NCBI GenBank assembly: GCA_030646595.1 | Contig: JAUSKS010000162.1 | Location: forward strand, 1-6,480 | Origin: Gallionellaceae bacterium | GTDB taxonomy: Bacteria > Pseudomonadota > Gammaproteobacteria > Burkholderiales > Gallionellaceae | Reading direction: 5' to 3' | Length of the DNA stretch: 6,480 nucleotides | Shown here: positions 1 through 6,437 of the stretch, one piece after another | Layout: each line of letters begins with the position of its first letter | How positions within the stretch are numbered: the first letter of the stretch is position 1 | The notes under the pieces: generated by a model | The model's input: only the letters and a program-made list of their open reading frames with translations | What the model was told of the DNA's origin: nothing | Databases searched by the model: none | Program-made: the position numbers and the translations under genes

Positions 1-614
1 TGTTGATCGGCGCACTGCTGGACATGCGCCAGCTGGCTTTGTTCACTTTGGCGAGCACAATGAATCTCATGCTCTGGCAAGCCATGCAGCTAGTCGCCGC
101 CAGAGTATTTTTCCCGGCCTATTCTGAAGTACACCGCGCCAATCCAAAAAACCTGATTGCTGTGCTGTATAAAGCGCGGTTGACAATTGTTGTACCCAGC
201 TGGGGGCTGGCCATTTTATTTGTCTTTTATGGCTCACATCTGATGGAGATGCTATACGACGAGCGTTACCATGAATCGGGCATCATGTTGGAGCAACTTG
301 CTGCAGGCTCGCTGGTTGCTTGTATTTGGGGGTCGTACTCAGGTGTATTGCTGGCATTGGGCAGGGTCGCCACCATGACCATGTTGATGGCAATCCAGAT
401 TGTTTGCCAATTTGGCGCAATATATGTTGGGTATCATTATTGGGGAGGAGCTGGCATCGTTATGGGCGTGACTGCGGCCAATTGGCTGATGTACCCTGTA
501 CAGGCGATTGTCATGTCCCGCAATGGCCTGTGGCAACCCAAACTCGATCTGATGTTTCTTGCGGCTTCGGTGCTGATTGTGGTGTTGGCTTGGCCTGGCC
601 TCGTTCGAGTTTGA
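1..614 (+). CDS. Polysaccharide flippase (Wzx/MATE-like), C-terminal part, 5'-truncated
   Basis: This is the C-terminal half of a multi-pass membrane protein that probably flips undecaprenyl-linked oligosaccharide across the inner membrane. The frame is open at the left edge, with the first full codon at base 3, so the true start lies upstream. About 203 residues are visible, against roughly 400-500 for a complete Wzx-like protein. Numbering from base 3, hydrophobic segments lie near residues 60-80, 95-118, 122-143, 148-170 and 181-200. A short 'VFFPAYSEVH' stretch (35-44) resembles the conserved 'PxxS' region of polysaccharide synthesis transporters. 'LYDERYHESG' (84-93) matches the loop that in this family often reads 'GxxYxxAG'. 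The protein ends at TGA 612-614, 39 bases before the next likely start, which suits the first visible member of a glycan operon. The family call is by pattern recognition; substrate cannot be told. Confidence 0.82.
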   Translation, partial: LIGALLDMRQLALFTLASTMNLMLWQAMQLVAARVFFPAYSEVHRANPKNLIAVLYKARLTIVVPSWGLAILFVFYGSHLMEMLYDERYHESGIMLEQLAAGSLVACIWGSYSGVLLALGRVATMTMLMAIQIVCQFGAIYVGYHYWGGAGIVMGVTAANWLMYPVQAIVMSRNGLWQPKLDLMFLAASVLIVVLAWPGLVRV

Positions 615-653
615 TTTTTTAATTTGAGTGCTTATGTTTGGGTACACACGAGA

Positions 654-1622
654 ATGCCGCCGCTACAATTGTCTATTATTATCGTAAATTTCCGTACACC
701 GGGGTTCGTTATTGACTGCCTGGAGACGTTACTACCTGATCTGGATCGCGTTGATGCTAAGGTGGTCATCGTGGACAACCATTCGGCGGATGACTCCGCC
801 GAAATAATTCAGGCCTGGCTGATGCAGCATGACATTGCTGGTAAAGCACTGTTTGTGCAGTCGGAACACAATGCCGGATTCGCCAGCGGAAACAATATTG
901 GAATCAAATCGTGCAAAGCTCGCCTGTATTTGTTGTTGAACAGTGATACTTTAATTCGACCTGGGGCAATACCAATTATGCTCGATACCGCATTGCGTTT
1001 CCCCCAAGCCGGGCTTATCAGCCCGCGTCTTGAATGGCCGGATGGCACAGGGCAGGAGAGTTGCTTCCGGTTTCCCACGCCTTTCAGCGAGTTGATCGCT
1101 GCCTCTCAAACCGGTCTGGTGGCCTGGTGCTTCAGTCGTTATACCGTAGCCTGGTCAGTGCAGACACAAATCGCACACCCCCAGTGGACCAGCTTTGCCT
1201 GCGTGTTAATAAGGGATGAGGTATTTCAGCAGCTTGGCTTGCTTGATGAAGGCTATTTCATGTATTTTGAAGATGTGGAGTTTTGTCATCGCGTCGGCCA
1301 GGCCGGGTGGGAGATCGTGCATAATCCCAAAGCGCGGGTGGTGCATCTGCGCGGCGGAAGTTCGCCGGTCAAGAAACAGACCCGGTTGAAGAAACGAGTA
1401 CCCCGATATTTTTATGAGTCTCGCACACGCTACTTTTACCAGGCATTCGGTTGGCTGGGCTTTATGAGTGCAAATCTGCTGTGGTGGGCAGGGCGGATTA
1501 TATCCGGCATCCGGCAATTGCTGGGGCGCTCAGACAAGGCCGTCATTGAAGGCCAATGGCTGGATATCTGGACCAATTGGCGCAATCCGCTCAAACACTA
1601 TACCTTGCCCAACCATGAATAA
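654..1622 (+). CDS. Family 2 glycosyltransferase, WbbL/rhamnosyltransferase-like
   Basis: A 322-residue cytoplasmic or membrane-associated GT-A fold enzyme that transfers a sugar from a nucleotide donor to a lipid-linked glycan. Visible motifs in order: the N-terminal beta strand 'LSIIIVNFRTP' (6-16), the nucleotide-binding 'VDNHSADDS' (40-48), 'NAGFASGNN' (73-81), the metal-binding region 'LLNSDT' (94-99, where family members usually have N-x-D), and the acceptor-side 'FEDVEFCHR' (205-213) with E206/D207, followed by 'HLRGGSS' (231-237). This set is typical of the COG1216 group containing the rhamnosyltransferase WbbL; the sugar here is not determined. A hydrophobic patch near 265-290 may hold the protein at the membrane. 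ATG 654 is preferred because it puts the usual few residues before the first strand. TTG 624 would add ten residues, and neither start has a strong Shine-Dalgarno. The 3' end overlaps the sulfotransferase start by 8 bases. Confidence 0.92.
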   Translation: MPPLQLSIIIVNFRTPGFVIDCLETLLPDLDRVDAKVVIVDNHSADDSAEIIQAWLMQHDIAGKALFVQSEHNAGFASGNNIGIKSCKARLYLLLNSDTLIRPGAIPIMLDTALRFPQAGLISPRLEWPDGTGQESCFRFPTPFSELIAASQTGLVAWCFSRYTVAWSVQTQIAHPQWTSFACVLIRDEVFQQLGLLDEGYFMYFEDVEFCHRVGQAGWEIVHNPKARVVHLRGGSSPVKKQTRLKKRVPRYFYESRTRYFYQAFGWLGFMSANLLWWAGRIISGIRQLLGRSDKAVIEGQWLDIWTNWRNPLKHYTLPNHE

Positions 1623-2505
1623 ACAACCTGCCAAATCGCATTTGCCGGATTTTATTATTATTGGCGCAATGAAGTCGGCGACTTCCTCGCTGTATCAGCA
1701 ATTAGTCCGGCAGCCAGGCATATTTATGTGCACGCCCAAGGAACCCAATTTTTTTAGTGACGCTGATCAATATGCCAAGGGCATGGCATGGTATGAGGGG
1801 CTGTTTGCCCATGCGCCGGAAGGTAGTCTTCTGGGGGAAGCCAGCACTCATTACACCAAACTGCCAACTTATCCACAAACTATAGAGCGGTTGAAAAAAT
1901 ATCTGCCTGACGTGCGCCTTGTGTATGTGATGCGCCATCCGGTGGATCGTCTGGTGTCGCATTACATGCATGAATGGAGCACCGGGGTTTATAACTGTGA
2001 CATCAGCGAGGCAATCACTAAATATCCTGAACTGATCGCTTACGGCCGCTATGCCATGCAGCTCGAACCTTATTTTGAAATCTTTGGCCGGGATGCCGTG
2101 TTGCCGGTTTTTTTCGACCGTTTTATTCGTGAGCCACAAGCCGAGCTGGAGCGCGTTTGCCGGTTCATTGGCTATCGTGGCCAGACAAGCTGGGCCAGCA
2201 ATATAATGCCCGACAATGTTTCCAGCGAGCGCATCCGGAAATTTCCGGGCTATAAATTATTGGTCGAATCGGCAGCGGCGACCTGGTTGCGCCGCAATTT
2301 CATTCCACAAAATTTGCGCGACGTGATCAAAATGAAATTGCGCATGGGTCAGCGCCCATCCCTGAATGAAGCAGACCGCAGGTGCCTGGAGGCAGAATTT
2401 GATCATGATCTGGTGCGGCTGGGAGAGTGGCTGGGAACGAGCCTCAATTGCCGGAATTTCAAACAGCTGACTGCAGCCACATCATTGGACTGGATACCCT
2501 GTTGA
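1615..2505 (+). CDS. PAPS-dependent sulfotransferase domain protein
   Basis: A 296-residue soluble sulfotransferase that probably moves sulfate from PAPS to a sugar hydroxyl or amino group. The 5'-phosphosulfate-binding loop is 'IIGAMKSATSSLY' (15-27) with the likely catalytic K20. 'PKEPNFFS' (41-48) and 'LLGEASTHY' (72-80) follow, the latter with a candidate acidic residue E75. The 3'-phosphate-binding motif is 'MRHPVDRLVSHY' (106-117) with R107 and S115. This is the standard order for the Sulfotransfer_1 family, which includes heparan-type N- and O-sulfotransferases and rhizobial NodH-like enzymes, and the length is usual. ATG 1615 overlaps the preceding stop by 8 bases; a longer upstream frame from 1468 would lie inside the previous gene. 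No clear ribosome site is seen, so translation is probably coupled. The position between two glycosyltransferase genes suggests the product of this operon as substrate; that is inference. Confidence 0.92.
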   Translation: MNKQPAKSHLPDFIIIGAMKSATSSLYQQLVRQPGIFMCTPKEPNFFSDADQYAKGMAWYEGLFAHAPEGSLLGEASTHYTKLPTYPQTIERLKKYLPDVRLVYVMRHPVDRLVSHYMHEWSTGVYNCDISEAITKYPELIAYGRYAMQLEPYFEIFGRDAVLPVFFDRFIREPQAELERVCRFIGYRGQTSWASNIMPDNVSSERIRKFPGYKLLVESAAATWLRRNFIPQNLRDVIKMKLRMGQRPSLNEADRRCLEAEFDHDLVRLGEWLGTSLNCRNFKQLTAATSLDWIPC

Positions 2506-3497
2506 CTGCCGGACAAACGTCAATTGCATCGGTCGGCATAGTATCCATAGGCCGCAACGAAGGTGATCGTCTGCGCCAGTGTCTCAACTCTGTTGTGGGG
2601 CTGGTTGAAAAAGTGGTGTATGTGGATTCCGGTTCCACCGATGGTTCGGTGAGTATGGCTCGCGCGCTTGGAGTTGCAGTGGTTGAACTGGATATGACCA
2701 TCCCGTTTACTGCTGCCAGAGCAAGGAATGAAGGATACCGGCGTTTGCGCGAGACCGCGCCGGAACTGGCTTATGTGCAATTTGTGGATGGAGATTGCGA
2801 GATTGTGCCGGGCTGGCTGCAAAAAGCCGCGCAATTTCTGGATGAACATGCAGACGTTGCCGTGGTTTGCGGTCGGCGGCGCGAGCGTTTTCCGGAGCGC
2901 TCCGTATATAACATGTTGTGCGACATTGAATGGGATACGCCTGTGGGCGAGGCAAAAGCCTGCGGCGGCGACGCCTTGATGCGCACCGAGGCTTTTCAGA
3001 AAGTGGGCAAATATCGCGCCAGCCTGATAGCTGGAGAGGAGCCGGAGCTTTGTGTAAGGCTCAGGGCAGCAGGCTGGAAAATATGGAGACTGGATGAGGA
3101 AATGACCTTGCATGATGCTGCCATCACCCGCTTTGGGCAGTGGTGGAAGCGGACGTTGCGCAGCGGCTATGCCTATGCCGAAGGGGCGTACCTGCATGGT
3201 GCGGGGCCGGAGAGGCACCGGGTGAAAGAAGTGCGGCGCGTTTGGATATGGGGCGCAGTGATCCCGATGGTTATAGTCATCCTGACTATTTGCCTGGGCA
3301 CACGAGGGTTGATAGTGCTGCTGATTTATCCGGCGCAGGTTATTCGGCTTGCCTTGCATGGCACACGGTCGGCAAGAAAAAATGGATGGCGCGCTTTCTT
3401 TCTGGTGCTGGGGAAGTTTCCCGAGGCGATAGGGCAACTGAGCTTTTTTTATAATAGGCTGACCGGCAAGACTGCCCGGTTGATTGAATACAAATAA
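2502..3497 (+). CDS. Family 2 glycosyltransferase with C-terminal membrane region
   Basis: A GT2 enzyme of 331 residues from the chosen start. Motifs: 'VGIVSIGRNEGDRL' (11-24), 'VDSGSTDGS' (41-49) for nucleotide binding, 'QFVDGDCE' (93-100) with the D96-x-D98 metal site, 'GGDALMR' (155-161), 'AGEEPELCVRLRAAGW' (177-192) as the catalytic-base region with E179/E180, and 'QWWKR' (213-217), a counterpart of the W-rich motif seen in processive or membrane-linked GT2 enzymes. A hydrophobic region at about 246-283 predicts one or two membrane helices, so it works at the inner face of the cytoplasmic membrane. The start is uncertain. No ATG is available before the first strand. TTG 2502 overlaps the sulfotransferase TGA in a TTGA junction and leaves ten residues before the fold; GTG 2427 would overlap the previous gene by 79 bases. 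The sugar specificity is unknown. Confidence 0.88.
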   Translation: MTAGQTSIASVGIVSIGRNEGDRLRQCLNSVVGLVEKVVYVDSGSTDGSVSMARALGVAVVELDMTIPFTAARARNEGYRRLRETAPELAYVQFVDGDCEIVPGWLQKAAQFLDEHADVAVVCGRRRERFPERSVYNMLCDIEWDTPVGEAKACGGDALMRTEAFQKVGKYRASLIAGEEPELCVRLRAAGWKIWRLDEEMTLHDAAITRFGQWWKRTLRSGYAYAEGAYLHGAGPERHRVKEVRRVWIWGAVIPMVIVILTICLGTRGLIVLLIYPAQVIRLALHGTRSARKNGWRAFFLVLGKFPEAIGQLSFFYNRLTGKTARLIEYK

Positions 3498-3527
3498 AAT
3501 GCACGCCCGTGTCCGTTTGTTCAATAT

Positions 3528-3531
3528 GAGG
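3528..3531 (+). promoter_or_regulatory. Shine-Dalgarno site of the VirK/YbjX gene
   Basis: A GAGG core sits 8 bases before ATG 3540. It is the clearest ribosome-binding site in the window and supports that start. The gene also follows a 42-base gap, unlike most overlapping junctions here, so it can be translated independently of its upstream neighbour. I saw no convincing promoter in the gap. Confidence 0.6.
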
Positions 3532-3539
3532 CAAGATTC

Positions 3540-4493
3540 ATGCTTGTAAAAAATCTGCAATGGTTGTGGAAAATATCTGCGCCGGTCTGTGAACACGAAA
3601 CAGGTGGGCTGAAACACAAGGCCAATAAAATTTCCATTCTTAAACGAAGGCTGGTCTTCGCTACGAAGGCCGCACCGTTGATGAATTCACTTCTGGGTTT
3701 CAAGCATCCCCGGGCAGATAGTCCGCTGCAACACGCCATGCAGCAGCGCCCTGAAATAGTGGGGGCGGCTATGTGGCCATACATCTGTTCCAGTTGGTCC
3801 GCCAAAATGGCCCTGCATCAAATCGAAGATCATTTCAAAGCCATAGAGACCATGGGCCGCATGTTTGATTTTCCGGTGAACAGGGCATTACTGCTGCTGG
3901 AGCTTGGCGATCTCTCCCCTGATTTGCAAGTGGCGCTGGACCAGCCTAAATGGTTCATGCGTGAGGGATTGTTTGTTATCAACCTGTTCGTGTCGGATAT
4001 TCGTATCTATTCGCTGGCATTTTCTTTCGCATTCGAATCCGGCCGAATTGCCGCCTACATTGGAGCGGTGCAAGGCGTAGACACGGCAGGCATTCTGGAT
4101 GACTATAAAAATTTGACCAAGGCACTGCAAGGTATGCGGCCGCGGGATTTTCTGGTGGAAGTGTTCCGTATTTTCTGCCGTTGCGCAGGAATAGCCAGAA
4201 TATTGGCCGTAAATGATTCCCGGCGGCAGCATCGCAGCAGTTATTTTGGTGCCGACAAATCCAGGGGATTATTTGTTGACTACAATGACATCTGGATAGA
4301 AAGGGGCGGGCTGCCATACAATGAAGACTTTTTTGTTCTGGCGCTGGAAACACCGATGAAAAATCTTGAGGATGTGCCTTCAAAAAAGCGTGCGATGTAT
4401 CGCAGACGCTATGAGCTTTTGCAATTAATTGAAGAACGGATGCAGGATGTTCTCAAAAACAATACCGCCGATAATATAATTCCGGCCCCATGA
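3540..4493 (+). CDS. VirK/YbjX family protein (DUF535)
   Basis: A 317-residue protein with the conserved path of the DUF535 (VirK/YbjX) family. This includes 'EGLFVINLF' followed by 'RIYSLAFSF' (142-163), 'AYIGAVQG' (172-179), 'LTKALQGMRPRDFLVE' (192-207), 'GIARILAVND' (217-226), 'YNDIWIERGG' (248-257), and near the C-terminus 'SKKRAMYRRRYELL' (281-294), the family's strongest signature. The length is normal for the family and no signal peptide is evident. Shigella VirK affects the surface protein VirG/IcsA, and Salmonella YbjX/SomA is linked to envelope remodelling and antimicrobial-peptide resistance; the biochemical activity is unsettled. Here it lies between glycosyltransferase genes on the same strand, with an 18-base gap to the next. 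By inference it has an envelope or glycan-linked role, perhaps modifying the product or lipid carrier. The family call is firm from the motif series; the function is not known. Confidence 0.88.
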   Translation: MLVKNLQWLWKISAPVCEHETGGLKHKANKISILKRRLVFATKAAPLMNSLLGFKHPRADSPLQHAMQQRPEIVGAAMWPYICSSWSAKMALHQIEDHFKAIETMGRMFDFPVNRALLLLELGDLSPDLQVALDQPKWFMREGLFVINLFVSDIRIYSLAFSFAFESGRIAAYIGAVQGVDTAGILDDYKNLTKALQGMRPRDFLVEVFRIFCRCAGIARILAVNDSRRQHRSSYFGADKSRGLFVDYNDIWIERGGLPYNEDFFVLALETPMKNLEDVPSKKRAMYRRRYELLQLIEERMQDVLKNNTADNIIPAP

Positions 4494-4511
4494 AAAAAGT
4501 GGATCATTAAA

Positions 4512-5444
4512 ATGGGTAATGGCTATGTAATAATTTCTCCCTGTCGCGATGAAGCCGACTATATGCGGCAGACGCTGGATACGGTAATTGCACAGTCGCT
4601 GCGTCCTGCGCGGTGGGTTATCGTGGATGATGGTTCCACAGATGAAACACCACACATATTGGCGGAGTATGCCAAGCGCCATGACTGGATTGCAATTGTT
4701 ACCCGCAGCAATCGGGGTCAGCGGGCTGTCGGGCCGGGTGTCATTGATGCATTTTATGCGGGGCTGGAAGCGATTAAGCTGGATGATTTCAAGTATATTT
4801 GCAAGCTCGATCTTGACCTTGAACTTCCGCCGACCTATTTCGAGCGGGTCATTGAACAGATGGAGGCTATTCCCCGTCTTGCAAATTATTCCGGAAAACC
4901 TTATCTGCGGGAAGCCGATGGCCGGTTAACTTCGGAGCGATTGGGAGATGAGAATGCTGTTGGACAAATTAAACTTTATCGCATAGCCGCCTTTAAAGAA
5001 ATTGGCGGATTTGTGCGCCAGGTAAGCTGGGATGGCATCGACGGCCACATGTGCCGGATGAAGGGCTGGATCGCGCTGTCCGAGGACAGAGCAGATCTCA
5101 GGTTTATTCACCTGCGCCAGATGGGCAGCAGCCAGCACAGCATCTGGGTGGGTCGTCTGCGCTGGGGGTTTGGTAAATATTACATGGGCTCCGCTCCCTA
5201 TTTTGTGGCGGCGGTAGCGTGTTACCGGATGTTTGAAAAACCTTATTTCATTGGCGGCTGGGGAATATTGTGGGGATATCTCAATGCCATGTTTGCTAGG
5301 GCACCCAGATTCGAGAATACGGAATTTCGCCGCTTTCTGCGGCGGTTCGAATTGAAATCCCTGCTCTTTGGCAAGCGCCGTACCATAGCCTGGTATCACC
5401 AACGGATACGTCAATCACAGTATTTGAAAAATAATGATCAATAA
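4512..5444 (+). CDS. Family 2 glycosyltransferase, EPS-type
   Basis: A 310-residue GT2 protein. The fold begins at once with 'VIISPCRDEADYM' (6-18), followed by 'VIVDDGSTDET' (36-46), the nucleotide-binding motif with D39/D40. 'ICKLDLDLELP' (96-106) supplies the D100-x-D102 metal site. Where many GT2 enzymes have an E-D pair, this one has 'SWDGIDGHMCRMKGW' (172-186), so D174 or D177 may be the base. The C-terminal third contains 'LRWGFGKYYMGS' (216-227), then 'ACYRMFEKPYFIGG' (236-249) and an aromatic amphipathic stretch to about 262. It probably binds the membrane surface and extends a lipid-linked glycan. ATG 4512 has only a weak upstream GTGGA, 8 bases away. The 3' end overlaps the next gene by 11 bases, indicating coupled expression with the PssD/PssE pair. 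The sugar donor cannot be told. Confidence 0.9.
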   Translation: MGNGYVIISPCRDEADYMRQTLDTVIAQSLRPARWVIVDDGSTDETPHILAEYAKRHDWIAIVTRSNRGQRAVGPGVIDAFYAGLEAIKLDDFKYICKLDLDLELPPTYFERVIEQMEAIPRLANYSGKPYLREADGRLTSERLGDENAVGQIKLYRIAAFKEIGGFVRQVSWDGIDGHMCRMKGWIALSEDRADLRFIHLRQMGSSQHSIWVGRLRWGFGKYYMGSAPYFVAAVACYRMFEKPYFIGGWGILWGYLNAMFARAPRFENTEFRRFLRRFELKSLLFGKRRTIAWYHQRIRQSQYLKNNDQ

Positions 5445-5928
5445 AACTGGGGCGAAAAAGCCAGCGGAGGTGCGCCCGAAAAAGAAAAAATTACTGGCGG
5501 TTTCCAGCGGAGGAGGGCATTGGGTCGAGCTGCTGCGTATTGCGCCTGCCTTCGATGGGCATGATGTCGCATTCGCCACCGTAGATGAAGCCTACCGCAG
5601 CAAAGCAGGTGCTGCGCGATTTTATACTTTCCGCGATGTCACCCGATGGGACAAATGGTATTGGGCGCAGACCATTGCAAAGCTGATGTGGATTCTGTTG
5701 CGCGAGCGGCCCGATGTGGTGGTATCTACCGGAGCCTTGCCGGGATATTTTGCCCTGCGTCTGGGCAAATGGTCAGGTGCCCGAACCATCTGGATCGACA
5801 GCATCGCCAACGTGGAAGAGCTGTCAATGTCAGGGCAAAAAATCGGCAAACATGCTGATTTGTGGTTGACGCAATGGGAGCACTTATCCCGCCCCGACGG
5901 CCCTTTTTATTGGGGGGCTGTATTATGA
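5434..5928 (+). CDS. pssD: PssD/Alg14-like glycosyltransferase subunit
   Basis: A 164-residue protein of the Alg14/PssD/Cps14F family, the partner that brings the acceptor and membrane to a split GT-B glycosyltransferase. It shows the N-terminal 'AVSSGGGHWVELLR' (22-35), 'ERPDVVVSTGALPGYFA' (91-107), 'TIWIDSIANVEELSMSG' (118-134), and a C-terminal 'FYWGAVL' (158-164). The first 20 residues are lysine-rich rather than hydrophobic. A moderately hydrophobic stretch near 76-90 could contact the membrane. In Rhizobium and Streptococcus, such proteins work with PssE/Cps14G to add glucuronic acid or galactose; the sugar here is not determined. ATG 5434 lies within the end of the preceding gene, 11-base overlap, without a clear ribosome site, so translation is probably coupled. 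The stop overlaps the next ATG in an ATGA junction. The symbol is given at family level, not as proven orthology. Confidence 0.9.
   Translation: MINKTGAKKPAEVRPKKKKLLAVSSGGGHWVELLRIAPAFDGHDVAFATVDEAYRSKAGAARFYTFRDVTRWDKWYWAQTIAKLMWILLRERPDVVVSTGALPGYFALRLGKWSGARTIWIDSIANVEELSMSGQKIGKHADLWLTQWEHLSRPDGPFYWGAVL
5912..5917 (+). promoter_or_regulatory. G-rich ribosome-binding site of the PssE-like gene
   Basis: Six consecutive G bases lie 7 bases before ATG 5925, inside the end of the pssD-like gene. They can pair with the anti-Shine-Dalgarno partly through G-U pairs, and support ATG 5925 over an upstream in-frame start at 5862. Reinitiation at the ATGA overlap is an alternative. Confidence 0.4.
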
Positions 5929-6407
5929 TTTTTGTAACTGTGGGCACTCATACGCCCTTTGACAGGCTGGTAAAAACCGTGGACCAATGGGCGCTTGCGA
6001 GCGGGCGCAATGACATTTTTGCGCAAGTCGGGTTGGCCGATTATCGCCCGGCAAATATGCAGTGGACGCAATTTTTGAGCACAGAAGAATATCAGCAACA
6101 GTATGCAGCTGCCGATGTGATTGTGGCGCATGCCGGCACTGGATCAATTATCACCGCATTGCAATTGGGGAAACCCATTCTGATCATGCCGCGCCAAGCA
6201 AGCCTGCGCGAGACGCGCAACGATCACCAGATTGCCACTGCAGAACATTTCCGCCGCTTTGAATCGGTGACAGTGGCGCGGGATGAACAGGAGTTGATTA
6301 TTCGCCTGGCTGAAATCGATACCCTGCAGGGATGCCCGGCTATAGAGTCGCATGCATCGCATGAACTGATGGGAGCAATACGGGATTATTTACGGACAAA
6401 CTCTTAG
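5925..6407 (+). CDS. pssE: PssE/Alg13-like glycosyltransferase catalytic subunit
   Basis: A 160-residue protein matching the C-terminal, nucleotide-sugar-binding half of a GT-B glycosyltransferase (Glyco_tran_28_C type), as in Alg13, PssE and Cps14G. It starts directly with 'MIFVTVGTHTPFDRLV' (1-16). It carries the diagnostic 'DVIVAHAGTGSIITALQLGK' (64-83), whose HAGTGS element contacts the donor diphosphate, and 'PILIMPRQ' (84-91) with 'ETRNDHQIATAEHF' (96-109), the usual D-H-Q donor-site motif. Length fits the family. The ATGA overlap with the pssD-like gene supports a balanced two-subunit enzyme. ATG 5925 is chosen because the first strand follows immediately; the frame extends back to 5862, but those residues lie within the upstream gene and do not resemble the family. 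By homology it transfers a hexose or uronic acid to a lipid-linked glycan. It is the last gene before a hairpin. Confidence 0.93.
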   Translation: MIFVTVGTHTPFDRLVKTVDQWALASGRNDIFAQVGLADYRPANMQWTQFLSTEEYQQQYAAADVIVAHAGTGSIITALQLGKPILIMPRQASLRETRNDHQIATAEHFRRFESVTVARDEQELIIRLAEIDTLQGCPAIESHASHELMGAIRDYLRTNS

Positions 6408-6414
6408 ATAAACA

Positions 6415-6437
6415 ACCCCGCGGCAAGACCACGGGGT
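6415..6437 (+). terminator. GC-rich hairpin after the operon (possible terminator)
   Basis: The arm 6415-6423 (ACCCCGCGG) pairs with 6429-6437 (CCACGGGGT), leaving a CAAGA loop and one C-A mismatch. It starts 8 bases after the pssE-like stop. No T-run follows on the + strand and none is evident on the other strand, so a classic intrinsic terminator is not proven. It could instead protect the 3' end of the mRNA, act as a two-way terminator between converging genes, or be a copy of a dispersed GC-rich palindrome. The remaining 43 bases hold no recognised gene. Confidence 0.4.

Noticed and set aside
624..653. TTG start for the first GT2 gene
   Set aside because: It adds ten residues before the conserved first strand without a ribosome site; ATG 654 gives the usual N-terminus. 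It remains possible.
1468..1614. Upstream extension of the sulfotransferase frame by 49 residues
   Set aside because: These codons lie within the preceding GT2 gene, and the translation is low-quality (C, G, P rich) and unlike sulfotransferase N-termini. ATG 1615 fits the family.
3498..3539. Internal promoter before the VirK/YbjX gene
   Set aside because: The 42-base gap contains a Shine-Dalgarno but no convincing paired -35 and -10 elements.
2520..3617. Long open reading frame of 365 codons on the - strand
   Set aside because: It lies opposite the second GT2 gene, whose motifs are intact, and its translation is rich in P, H, Q and C without any recognisable domain. It is a shadow frame.
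3979..4383. Reading frame of 134 codons on the - strand inside the VirK/YbjX gene
   Set aside because: It is antisense to a gene with clear family motifs and shows no domain of its own.
5461..5517. Short repeated CCAGCGGAGG at 5461 and about 5503
   Set aside because: The two copies are in coding sequence, too short to be meaningful, and consistent with codon use.
5862..5924. Upstream extension of the PssE-like frame
   Set aside because: These codons overlap the pssD-like gene, and family members begin at the MIFVTVG strand, which ATG 5925 provides.
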